64,000 nt of DNA, taken from assembly GCA_037954665.1 (NCBI GenBank), contig JBBMOL010000039.1, positions 2,728,001 to 2,792,000 of the forward strand. Reading direction: 5' to 3'. A model generated the notes under the pieces. It did not search any database. It had not been told where the DNA came from and saw only the letters and a program-made list of their open reading frames with translations. The DNA comes from Laguncularia racemosa. Lineage: Eukaryota; Streptophyta; Magnoliopsida; Myrtales; Combretaceae. Below, one piece after another: positions 1-10,779 of this stretch. Numbering within the stretch: the first letter of the stretch is position 1; each line of letters starts with the position of its first letter. Made by a program: the position numbers and the translations under genes.

Positions 1-729
1 AGCTATCTCATCTAAAGGCTCACCGAGAAATTGTTCTATAGATTGCACTAGATATTCATGAATTTCACATCTACTTAGAAGGGTCTCAAACTCTTTACAA
101 TAATCTTCAACACTCATCATTCCCTACCTTAATGTTTACAATTGTACTAAGGTTTCTTGCTCAATGTACTTGGGCACAAATCTCTGACTCATAAGCCTCT
201 TCATTAACCTTTATATTCTAACTTGTTCTTCTCCATCCTTTGCCTCTTAACCACCAATTTATCCCACTAAAGGCTGGCATTACCCATTATAAGCAAGTGA
301 AGCTAACTTGATCTTCATTTGCTTGCCACACTCATAATAGTAAAATATCTTCTCCTACTCGTGCCACCTAATCTAAAAGTTTTTCCAATTTACTACTACT
401 ACTACGAAGAGGTGGAATCTTTAATTTAATGTTCTCCATCCACAGGCTAGCTCTCCCATGCTCTACTTCTCTATCTCCCTCAAAGTTCCCAACTGAATTC
501 TCACCACTATTGTTACCTTGATCACTATTTCTTCATTTAAAACCACTATGAATTTTATTATCCTTTTCTAATGCTCACCTCTCCATAGTCCTCTCCTATC
601 AATCATTTGGGATACTACTTCATGTAAGCATTTTGATACTTCTTGCAATTGAATCTCAGTATTCATGATCCTCCTTTTCAGGCTTCCAATAGGATTATTT
701 CCTCCTTTGTTTACATTACCACTTGACAT
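1..729 (-). pseudogene. Ty3/gypsy gag fragment, cut by the window edge
   Basis: Read on the minus strand, an ATG at 729 opens MSSGNVNKGG. A lysine-rich, gag-like stretch follows, then a segment containing SVEDYCKEFETLL near 50-120. That segment aligns by eye with the retrotransposon gag domain seen at 43820-43870 and 62190-62260 in this window (VEDY.QEFE pattern). Several stops and frame changes break it, so it cannot make a full Gag. The zinc finger, protease and pol would lie left of position 1. A worn tRNA-iMet primer site at 998-1009 is about 270 bases upstream of the ATG, as expected for a leader. It is more diverged than the other gag copies and probably belongs to a separate family. 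Confidence 0.7.
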
Positions 730-997
730 TCTCGCAATACCTCAACAATCATAATTTACTCTCTTAGACAATTTAACAAACACCTAGTATACTTTCTAAA
801 CTCTTAGTGCATACACAACACCAATCATAGTAACTTCAAACAAACTACAATGACAATTTAATCCCATAACACCTTGACCACAACCCTACAACACTTATAA
901 ATAACAACATGCCTAAATTTTAATCCAACTACAAAACTCCAATGAGCAAATGTGTGTAGAGTTTTTAGTACTTATTAACAAGTGTATCAAACCATGA

Positions 998-1009
998 GCT
1001 TTAATACTA
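998..1009 (-). other. Degenerate primer binding site (tRNA-iMet type)
   Basis: The minus strand reads TAGTATTAAAGC, matching the usual plant gypsy site TGGTATCAGAGC at 9 of 12 positions. All three differences are transitions. It lies upstream of the gag fragment at 1-729, so an old 5' LTR should begin just to its right. Confidence 0.4.
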
Positions 1010-4000
1010 GATAATTATGATATTGTCAATGCCTTGGACTAAATAGGCATCACAAGCGAACCAAAAATAGGGAAAATGAGAAAAATGTGATTTTATGGGT
1101 TTTGTGTAAATTTGGTTGAAATTAAAAGGATATGATCAAAACTAGATATTATGCACTAGTATAAAAAACAATTTTTTTATTAGAATAATTATAGACGTGA
1201 ATTACAGTTACTAAACTAACTATGAGGTGTGAAAGAAATTGTTATGACTTGTGAGTCCAATACAAGTTCATCACAATCAATATTAATTGATGAGAACTCT
1301 AATAATTTAAAGAGAATTTATGCAACTCTCTAGAATCCATAATAGTCTTAAGAGAATTCTTGATGAAATTTTAATAACAAAAAATAAGTTGATTGCAAAT
1401 CAACTTTCAAAATCTTATTATAAACCCCTATAATGCCTCTAGTGGCAATTTTGCAAATAAGTGAGAAGTTTATAAAATATGGCATAGTAAAACATGGCTT
1501 AAAGTGCGCCCAAAACGCACATGGCGTTCAAATGGCACTTCCTTTCTAGTTGGATGTCTCTAAATCTTCCTATGGTTAGACTTCCCTTAAGTGTCATTAG
1601 ATTTTGGCTTCTTAGCATTCACATCATGGCTTCTTTTAGGCTTTCCAATAAGATGATTCCCTTTTGGCATCTAAATAGCATGCAAAGTTTTTTTGTGCTC
1701 AAAGTGCTCTAGCATGTTGTTTAGATAGTCCCTATTCACTGTCCAGATGGCATGTCCTGTCCTATAAATCCCTAGTTCCCTATAACACTTCATAGCTTTA
1801 ACAACCACTTGAATCTTTAGTTGATGGGTTGGACTTATGATCACATCAAATACCAAAATCTAACATTCAATACAAGGATTACTATGTTGATCAAGTACAG
1901 GTAATATCGTATTGTTCTCTACCTTAGCTACCATAGCAATGGCAAGCAACTTTACCCTTATTATCACAAAGCTAATGTCAATTTTAGTTCTCTAGAACCT
2001 TCTCCTCAAGTGACACTCCTACTTATAATGAAGGTTGAGTTTCCAGACTTTCATGATCAATATCACCACTACACGTTTGTTGATCTGTAGCAATTAGATA
2101 ACTCGAATCTCATCGCTTATAGATCCCATCTCGTGGACTAATTAATTGTTGCTCACGAATTTCTTTTGACAAACTACCCTTGCCATAAATCATTTTCTCT
2201 CTAAACTACAAACAAGGCTAATATAGAGCCAAAATGGATTATTGTATGGTTTTCATTCTCAAACTTCACATCTATATTTTTATATCGTAAATTCAAGACA
2301 TAAATTCATAAATATATTGTTTTACTAATGACTCCTCTCTCATGTAGAGAGAGTACAACTTCTCAAAAAAAAACCCAACAGCTCAATAGATATTTGATCT
2401 TATACAACGGTTCCAATTTCTTCCATAGTCTCACAACTATCTTCTATTTTTTCCAAGACCTTTTGCAGTACATTATTTATTGGACTTAGTTTGATTATCC
2501 TCAAGGCCTTCTAAACAAAATTAGCCCCCACTTCCCTCCATCCACCAACCCTCTTTCATGGATTAAACCTCCAATCTAACGCCATCTTTAAGCCTATGTA
2601 TCATATAAACCCACACACCCTCACTTGCTAAAACCCCAAACTCGTAATGTCAAATTTCTCAATGTTGCACTTCGTTATCTATTAAGTGTGTAGATCTTAA
2701 GTGTTAAATGTCTATCGGAAGCACTCCTATAGTCCATTTGTTAGACTAGGCTTTGCATATGTTACACATTAATACCTGTATATCAATAAGGAATCCATAA
2801 GTGAAGGAAGAGGAAATTAATATAGAGAGTTTTAGATATAAAAACACCAAAACTAAGGTAAAAACTATGGGAAAGATTACAAATGGATCTACTTGTATAG
2901 CACCAATGGTATAGGATTCACTGCCACTATTACATAGCTGTTAAGATTTCTTACAGCTTTGTTGTCACTCACCAATACCTTATTATTGTAAATATAGGGA
3001 GTTACAAACCCAAATATAACGCCTAACTGAGGAAGCTAACTTAGTAAACAAAAGTAACAAAATCGAAAACTAACATATCTTTAATAGCCCTTCGGTTGAC
3101 CTATGACCAACTTGCTCCAATATGCAGAAACTAGGTTCAATTGACCAATCTGAGTCGTATCTCGCATTTGACTTTATCATGGTCCATGCCCTAGCCCATA
3201 TGCTGAAAACTTGAATCCTATGAAAATTCAAGACACGTTCTAATAGCTTTAATATCATGCTACAAACAAAGCTTGAAACAGTATGTCAACGAATGTCTAG
3301 TGTATGCAAAATTGACAGTCAATATAAAGAATGTACTATGAAGTGCATTTGCTAAGTTAAACTAAACCAAGTACAATGTAGCTCTCATAGCAAACTCATA
3401 TAACTATTTGTGTTTTATAATGCTTACGTAGCTTATATACCTGATACTCTAAAACCTAAGCTACTTATAACAAAATGCATTGGGTTATTAACTTGTAACG
3501 TATTTCTTTTATTAAGGATTTTGTAGAATGGGGCAGCATACTTAATATGAAGTAATAAAATATAGGGCATATGATACCTGTACTCTATTTTTAAGAGCCT
3601 TCGGCTTCTACACTATTTTACTTGGGTATTTCCCAATAGTGAATGGGTAAGATTTTGGATAAATGTTAAAACAAGATAAGATATGGATTGAGTTGACTAG
3701 CTAGAACTCATTACTGCATCCTCACAATACCAGTTGCAGTGCGATCCGCTGTCGTCATGCTTGGCGGCTATCGTGTAGGCAAGACCCATTGTTGCCGGCT
3801 ATGGTGTCCGGCCAACTATGGCAAGCTATTTTCATTTTTTCAGTCTTCAACAATTCAAATAATTTTTATCTTAGACTTACTTTTTTTCTTAATTTAACTT
3901 TCTAATGTTATAATATCAGCTTATTCTCTATGTCTGTATATTCAATGTCCTTAGAGATTTCGTAATGCAACGACTTATTAGCGCAATGATACAAATCTAG

Positions 4001-5176
4001 ATGACTCGAATAACTTATCTAATGATAGACTATTTGATCAAATTTTAGTATAGATACATAATAGACTTCGATTATATTTATCCTATATTTTATTTCTATT
4101 GTATAAGGCTTCAATATCAGTAAACACCGTCCTCTACCATCGGCCCCATTACTGCCTACCACAAGAAGCTTTTAATAACCTTGACTATCATTCTTGATTA
4201 CTCAATTACGATTGAGCATCATAGACACTAGTTTATATAACATTTATTGAATAAATTCGAAAATATGCTTAAAGAGAAATAAATGTAACCTAAACTCGAA
4301 TAAGCTTTCCCAAGCAAGTGTTTGGCCAGACTTTGATTAAGCTTTTGGGGAGTTAAACGACCTACATGACTATCTTCTTCCATGTATTTATTTTATTGCA
4401 TTTATATATACTAAGTTGATCCAAGCACCACCCTCTCTAAATGTTCTTGAGATTATGACAAATACACCTAAAAAACTATTGGTCAAGAATAAATAGACAT
4501 TTTAAACTTGAAGAACGTATCTTATCCCTTCATAGCTTCTTAAAATATCAGTATACCTTGAATCTTCTCTAAAATCCAAAAATTATTATAAAATAGCTAT
4601 AAATATTGACATTTGGAGCTTTATTGACATTTCAGGAAGTATATGCATATATTTAAAAGCTACAAAGAGTGAAAATATATTTTAAATTTTAAAAAAATTA
4701 TCTGTATTTGATGAATGATTTTATGAGTGTATTATCTTTCACAATATTCCTTTAGGAACCAGGACGTAAGATTTTGTCTTTAGAAGTTAGCTGCCCTTAG
4801 TTGCTGCCTGATGTAAAGAAAGGATAAACTATGTTGACATCCTCGTAAAATTTTGAAATTGCTGCACCACCTCCGAATTGCATTTATTGGAGACTCGGAC
4901 CCTCACTAAACCTGTTTGATCTAGTGCTTTTAAGCATGTATTTATAATCAACGACTTAGCAAATCCTTGTATTATGGATCCTCTAAATTTTTCTCATTGA
5001 AATTTTGCTTGATTTATAAATAAATAGTTGAAATTGTCTAAATTTTTAAAATTTTGTATGATATTATCTTATTTCTTGTAATATCAAATACCAAATACAT
5101 ATGGCAATACCTACTTGTTAAAATCTAATCTCCGTATTATGTGGATTTTTCTTTGGTTTGTGTACTTTGCATATAC
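1010..5176. other. No recognisable gene; probable old LTR at its left end
   Basis: AT-rich sequence with only short open frames and no protein family I recognise. The first several hundred bases probably include the 5' LTR of the minus-strand gag relic at 1-729, but no clean right end or second LTR is visible. A more GC-rich island at about 3690-3830 and a block at about 4750-4960 may be TE scraps. A 62-codon minus-strand frame at 3070-3258 has no family match. Confidence 0.4.
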
Positions 5177-5185
5177 GTGACAAGG

Positions 5186-5330
5186 GGACAATATACTAAA
5201 ATAATATGATTTTTTAAAAAAAATTACAAAATATCATACTTGGAAAAATTATTTCAAAAATAGATTTTGAAGTTGTAGACACTGTTCATGCCTTCAATTT
5301 TGATTTTTTTTTAAAAAAAAATCAATGTTG
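5186..5330 (+). repeat. Left TIR of the MULE
   Basis: Inverted match to 8310-8435. The shared core is TACTAAAATAAT, a spacer, then an ATTATTT-rich block, AAAATAG.TTTTGAAG, and a CCTTCAA-type inner edge. The length is about 120-140 bp with small indels. Confidence 0.65.
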
Positions 5331-6239
5331 ATAATTTTTAAAAATATGATTTTTTTTCTTTCTATTCATATGTGAACTTTCAATTTATTTAAAAAATAAT
5401 AATTTGAGAAAAATTATAATTGAAAAAAATTTAATGAAAAATCATGAAAAGAAAATCATAAATAAACTTTATGAAATGAATTATAAATCGATATTAAAAT
5501 AGGAAAAAAATAATTTATTAGACAATATTAATAAATTTATCAATTTTAAATATTAATTTCCATCAGTAAAAAAATTCGATGAAAGATTTACATAAGAAAT
5601 AAATAAGAAAAAAAAAATAGAATCATATCCCTTATTATTCCCTCTCCTAGTAAATTGTCTTGCTAACAAAGCAAATGCACTTGTGGGCTTAACAACCTTG
5701 AATATGGAGTAGGAGGAGCTTGTGATTCTTGTGTTAGATGTTGCTGGTAGGTGTTATCAAAGTCTCAAGGAGGCACTAGAGTCTACTTTATAGCACGTTG
5801 CAAAGAATCACCTTGATACATTAGTTGCTTACCAAAGCATTTCTTCTACGAAGCAAGTAGTGTAAGGATAGGACTACTAATGGAATGATGATGTAGTGTG
5901 ACTTATGTGCTAGGCATTGGAGTTGAGTTGTTGTAAATCACATTAGAAATTGGTGGGAACTGTTGGTCTTGTATTAGATATTCATATGCCTCAACTTGGT
6001 TTAAGGGTTGTTGACATCTCGCGATTTTATGGAAGGCGGGAATTGGCTGTTGTTGCCACATGTTAGCAGGTTATGCCTTAACCTAAACCTCCACACCATG
6101 TTGTTGGTGCGCTTGCGAGTACAATGTTACCCCCTTGTGGCCGTGTATGAATTCAAGATCATGATCAGCTAAACTAACAACTGTGTCATAATTCGAGAAT
6201 AGGTGGATTTATCCTAATGTATCAACCTGTATGTTAGAA

Positions 6240-7735
6240 TAGATCGTAAATTAAATAAGTAATAGATATATAATGAATCACCCAGTTAGTGTTGATGTTG
6301 CACTTACCGGGTATCCAAGAATTGCTCTCATACATCCTATATATCGATGGTTGATAGATCTATACCACTTCATGTATTCCTCATGTACCATGAGGCCTTT
6401 CATGTACATTAACTGAGCCATAAACTCTTCTCATAAAGATATGTACATTGCATGCTACATTGGCTAATCTACATCAACCTTCCCTTGCAAGTCAATTTGA
6501 TGGAACTTCGACTGCATGTTCACATGTTGTGGAATATATTGAAAGCTTCCCAAATTTCCTTGTAACGTGGTTGGGGTAATGCCACTTGACTATATGGAAA
6601 CAAATAAGTGGCACCTGAGTGATCTAAATGTGCATGTTGCTTTTATAGAAAGTTGATAGAATGTGAATCAAATTCCTAGCATATATCTCCCACTTGACCT
6701 AAAGGGTAGTAAGTAAGATTCCTTGTTAATGATGCATATGATGAAATGGAAAAATAAATAAATAAAAAAGATTACCGAAATACCTGCTCATCATTTTACT
6801 TGTCTAGAGTATACCAATATGTGCTAACTACATAGGTCAAGTGATGCTAAATGTCCTTCTGTATCTTCCAACGTGTAGCTAAGGGAGTTTCAGTCTCTAT
6901 AATTAGTCTGTGCTGGCTAAGGGGCGCTAGGTGTGGGAATCTATCCAATACCCAAACTTGTAGGAGTATTGCAGCCCCTCTAGTCTTATGAGTTAACGAA
7001 GATGATGTGACACAAAGCTGGCAATACAATTAAGCTAGATACACAAACCTCTAGCTATATGTTCCTGCAATGTTAAAATGCTTTAGTAGAGACAAAAATA
7101 TCGTGTGGAGAAGGGAGCTGAATTTATTAGCAAATATAAATCCTCCCAATAGCTACAATATATATGCATGCATATGGCGCTGAACTTGCTCTCCATCGAC
7201 ATAGGTTGGAAAAATCTAGTATATATCACGAAGGCACATCATGTTAATGTGACCCCTTTACTACTAGACCTTAGCTTCGCTCCCAACAATCTCTCACATA
7301 TTACACCTCAATCTAGGTAACTACCCCATATAACTACCTGACCATTGATTAGGAGGCCTAACTGGACCTTAACATCCTACAAGATGCTAGTGAACTCCCC
7401 AATTGACATGTGAAATGTGTACATCTTTGGCCTCTATCACTTGACCAAGGCAATTATCATGTGCCGACACAGCTAGGTGAATGGAAAGTGACTCGCACCT
7501 TGGAATCTCGCTAACTACAAGAATGGCTCCATTTGAGAATTGATAGGGATGATGATCTCATTGTGGCAAAGTGATAACTCGTGCTATTGAATGGCGAGCG
7601 ATGACTGATTCAAAAATTTAAGAAGTTAAATGTTATACTATTGGCAATGGAATATAAAGTAATCAACAAGTTAAATGTGGTTTACCTCTTCATCCCAAAC
7701 AGCGTGTGATTGATGTTCTTAGGCTCTATCTATTA
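6240..7735 (-). pseudogene. Decayed plant mobile domain (PMD) gene
   Basis: The minus strand carries recognisable PMD blocks in order. 7690-7735 is a first-exon end (NHTLFGMK) followed by a GT donor. 7325-7605 contains the MYTFHMS.GEFT block and QLGLLINGQV. 6847-7029 contains YCQLCVTSS...GAAILLQVWVLDRFPHLAP...LATRWKIQKD, the most diagnostic PMD stretch. About 6240-6540 matches the C-terminal EYMKWYRSI..RYIG block. PMD proteins include the MAIN/phosphatase-7-long-form group of host genes and proteins carried inside plant MULEs and gypsy elements. Stops and frame changes separate the blocks, so no full product is possible. 5640-6230, further downstream, is probably the rest of the gene but is not alignable by eye. 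Confidence 0.7.
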
Positions 7736-8309
7736 TGTAAAAAAAAATGTTAACATTAATATCAAAATAGTTTTATGATAGTTACAATAATAAACCAAGA
7801 TGTTATATTTACCATTAATACGAAATTTTTACTAACTAATTTTTTAATGATTAGTTAACAACAAAATTATATTTACGATAACTTTTACAATTATAACCCA
7901 AGATACTTCATTTACAATCTAGCTTTTTCACTGAATAAATTGGGATGATCTCTTTTTGATATTCCTTCACTTGTAGATGTACAAGCTAAACCTACATAAA
8001 AAAATAAATTAAAAAACCAAAAAGGGCAAACTGCAGACGAAGAAGAAGAATGGAAGAAGAAATGCAGATGTTTGAATAATGAATCGAGGAACAGATGAAT
8101 TGATTTATAATATAAACTATTAATGCAAAAATTTTTTCTGCACATTCAAGTTCACATGTTATAATACTATGCAAATTTGCAATGTCACTTTGTAATAATT
8201 TTATAGGTTTGCAATACAAAATAAAATTATTGGATGGTGGGGGATGATGCAAAAAAAAATAAAAATTGGTAGAGTAATTTATTGAAAGCGCATGCATGGT
8301 CAATGCTTT

Positions 8310-8435
8310 CAATGCAAATTAACTGAAGGCACACTTCAAGTCTGCGACTTCAAAACCTATTTTTAAAATAATTTTTCTAGGTAAACTACTTCACAAATTT
8401 GTTAAAGAAATGATATTATTTTAGTAGAAAGCCTT
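8310..8435 (-). repeat. Right TIR of the MULE
   Basis: Reverse complement of the left end at 5186-5330. The inner side carries the conserved CTGCGACTTCAAAACCTA block also found at 9440-9460. Confidence 0.65.
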
Positions 8436-8520
8436 GTAACAAGGGGTGTAAAATATAAAAGTTTAGAGTTTTCTATTTCAGCATGTTTGGTGTATTTTTC
8501 TTTTTCTTCTTTAATAGTTT

Positions 8521-8556
8521 ATATATATATATATGTGCACACACACACACACATGC
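8521..8556. repeat. Compound microsatellite (TA)n-(CA)n
   Basis: Alternating TA is followed directly by alternating CA, in unique AT-rich DNA just outside the MULE. Confidence 0.9.
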
Positions 8557-8708
8557 ATGTATATCATTATCATTAATGATAATGATGATCATAATAATAA
8601 TAACAATAATTTTTAGGAAATGAGTCACCTTTTCAACTGTATTATCAAAATTTGCAAATCATGATGATAGCTTTTGAAATCTAAATAGTAGAGGGTGAGA
8701 TCGACAGT

Positions 8709-9546
8709 GGGAAACCTACTAAAATAATGCAATTTTGACAAAAAACTTTACAAAATAGCGTATCCAAAAATATTATTTCAAAAATAGGTTATAAAAGCAC
8801 GAATCAGATTCACACAATCAACAATTTGTATTGAAGGCATGTACCCTTAGTGCGCCTTCAATACACAGTACAAACGTAATAAAAGCACATTTTAGTAGCT
8901 AATAAGCTATGAAAATATAGTAATTTGACTCTCATAAAAATACCAAATAACAACATAGTTAGGTCTAAGCTATGGTAGACTCAAATCAATCTTTTTTTTT
9001 AATGTATTATAGATTTCGTAACTCTACATAAGTAAAAAATTATAACTCTTTAAAGTTATAAAAGCCAATTGCATCAACATTAGTTTTTTTCTTCTTCTTC
9101 TTTTTTTCCCTTATACAATAAGATAAAGTATAAAAGGGCATAAGGAGACGCTAAATTTTTTAAATCAATTTTTATAATTTTTAAATTTATAAAAATTATT
9201 TTTTTATTATCCTTTATGTAAACTTTTCATTTTTTTTAAAACAAAAAAAAATAATTTTAGAAAATTTAATTTTGTACATGAATTTTCATAAAAAAAATTC
9301 AATGATAAATTTTCTCAAATTTAAAAAAAAAAATTTGCGATATAGGCTTGAAGGCACAAACATGATTCGTATCTTCAATACAATTTATATTACTTAAAGG
9401 CACACTTTTTTGTGTGCTAAAATTGGTTAAATTGAAGGTGTGTTTCAGATCTGCGACTTCAAAACTTATATTTTGAATAATCTTTTTGGATATGTTATTT
9501 CGTGATTTAAAAAAAAGAAAAAACAATATTATTTTAGTGAATTCCC
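8709..9546. mobile_element. Small non-autonomous MULE with the same TIR family
   Basis: The left end begins GGGAAACCTACTAAAATAAT. The right end, read inward on the minus strand, begins GGGAATTCACTAAAATAAT. Both continue through a matching AT-rich stretch to AAAATA.G.TTT, giving TIRs of about 75 bp. The 840-bp interior has GAAGGCA/TGCCTTC-type motifs shared with the other copies but no coding potential. No clear 9-bp target duplication was found. Confidence 0.55.
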
Positions 9547-10350
9547 AATCAATGGCTACTATTCTCTCTTTCTTTTCTTTTTTCTTTTTTGGCAACGGGC
9601 TGCTATTTCTTAATGAAACAATTGTTAAATGAAATCGAAGTTGCCGGGTTACATTTTTTTTTTTTCATTCTTGCTTTGCTCTTTCTCTCTCAAAATTCAT
9701 ACATACATCACCAGAATCAGATATATTACCAGATCATCAAATTATTCCTTTTTCCTTAGCAGTTCTTTTTTTCTTTTTTCTTTTTGGCTTATAGTCAATC
9801 AATAAATAAATCTTTCAACTTACGACATTTTCTATCCTCCATCACAAAACAATATGATTATTTGGTTAGCTCCTAATTACATAGACACTATTTCTAGAAT
9901 GAAGTTAGTGCAAGTGATGGTTTCATTAGATTTTAACTTGTTTCGAGAATCTGTCACTAAGGTAAAGTTGTAAAAAAGAAGAAGAAGAAGAAGAAGAAGA
10001 AAAAGAAAAAAGAAAAAAGAAAAAGGAATGAAAGTAGCAAGTAGGTATAACCGAACTGATTTGTCGCGAATCAAAATGCTCCCCTTTACATCTTGTTACA
10101 ATAATTGCAACGAAACAAGTCGCTACATGAAAATCGGCCAATTGCCAGCATTTATACCTTATACTCTCTGCAATGGGTAGCTTCTTGTGGAGCATTTCTA
10201 ATATTTACTTCTATCACTTCCTTAAGGTTCAAACTATGATTAAGGATATGCCATTTACAAATAACCGAGGATCTCTATACTATTCCATTTCGAGAAACTC
10301 TGGGGATCGAGAAAGCGTGTATATATAAAAAAAAAAGTGCGTACTGTTTC
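9547..10350. other. 3' flank of the SAUR gene with a (GAA)n tract
   Basis: T-rich sequence, then a (GAA)n microsatellite at about 9977-10002 that grades into AAAAGA repeats up to 10025. Open frames here are low-complexity artefacts of the tract. The stretch should hold the 3' UTR and polyadenylation site of the minus-strand SAUR gene. No single strong signal stands out. Confidence 0.5.
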
Positions 10351-10668
10351 TCAAAACGTTCCTACCCTTTTGAGATTCCTTCCATCAGCACTCTCCTTCG
10401 ATAATTGCTTAACCTTCACCTTAAAGCAATTAGCATCATAAGGAATCTTGAGCAGTCCATCTTTCTGGTATCCGAATTCATTTGCTGCTATCTCTAGCAA
10501 ACCAGCAATGTATGGATGTTCCACGAGCTTGGTCGGAACTTCAACCCTCTCCATGACCTCATCTTTGCCCACCAACACCGGAACATAGCCCTTCCGAGCT
10601 CGGCCCCGGCTCTCGCCCCCCGAACCGGAGTTTAATCTCACGTAAGATGGGGAAGAAGAAGGATCCAT
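10351..10668 (-). CDS. SAUR-family auxin-responsive protein
   Basis: An intact 105-codon intronless frame starts MDPSSSPSYVR and ends RVGTF. The N-terminal 25 residues are variable and basic. The SAUR core follows at about residues 28-85: GYVPVLVGKD, then RVEVPTKLVEHPYIAGLLE, then AANEFGYQKDGLLKIPYDAN with the family C in CF. SAUR proteins are small, short-lived and auxin-inducible; in well-studied members they inhibit PP2C.D phosphatases and so activate plasma-membrane proton pumps during cell expansion. Length, lack of introns and core fit the family. A TATA box sits about 75-85 bases upstream of the ATG. It is the only undamaged gene in the window. The subfamily cannot be fixed by eye, so no symbol is given. 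Confidence 0.93.
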   Translation of the reverse strand: MDPSSSPSYVRLNSGSGGESRGRARKGYVPVLVGKDEVMERVEVPTKLVEHPYIAGLLEIAANEFGYQKDGLLKIPYDANCFKVKVKQLSKESADGRNLKRVGTF

Positions 10669-10743
10669 GGTTCCTTATCGCAGATATTTCGGCTAATTGT
10701 TTTGTGTCCACTTCGCCTTATTAAATTGGTCGTCTAGTTGGTT

Positions 10744-10755
10744 TATATATATATA
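10744..10755 (-). promoter_or_regulatory. TATA box of the SAUR gene
   Basis: TATATATATATA on the minus strand, 76-87 bases upstream of the start codon. It predicts transcription starting near 10715 and a 5' UTR of roughly 45-50 bases. Confidence 0.65.
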
Positions 10756-10779
10756 GCCACAGTTTATTTGTTGACTTAT

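Larger units (their letters stand above)
5186..8435 (-). mobile_element. Mutator-like element (MULE) carrying a PMD gene
   Basis: The ends are inverted copies. From both ends inward, TACTAAAATAAT is followed by an AT-rich stretch, then an ATT-rich block and AAAAATAG.TTTTGAAG. Flanking nonamers are GTGACAAGG (5177-5185) and GTAACAAGG (8436-8444), matching at 8 of 9. A 9-bp target duplication with TIRs longer than 100 bp is the Mutator hallmark. The interior holds a minus-strand plant-mobile-domain gene and no recognisable transposase, so this copy is non-autonomous. Related sequence recurs inverted at 38051-40290 and 48493-50320, and in direct orientation at 57961-59542. Confidence 0.7.

Noticed and set aside
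9877..10195. Two open frames on the minus strand
   Set aside because: They are created by the (GAA)n tract and have Phe/Ser runs with no domain.
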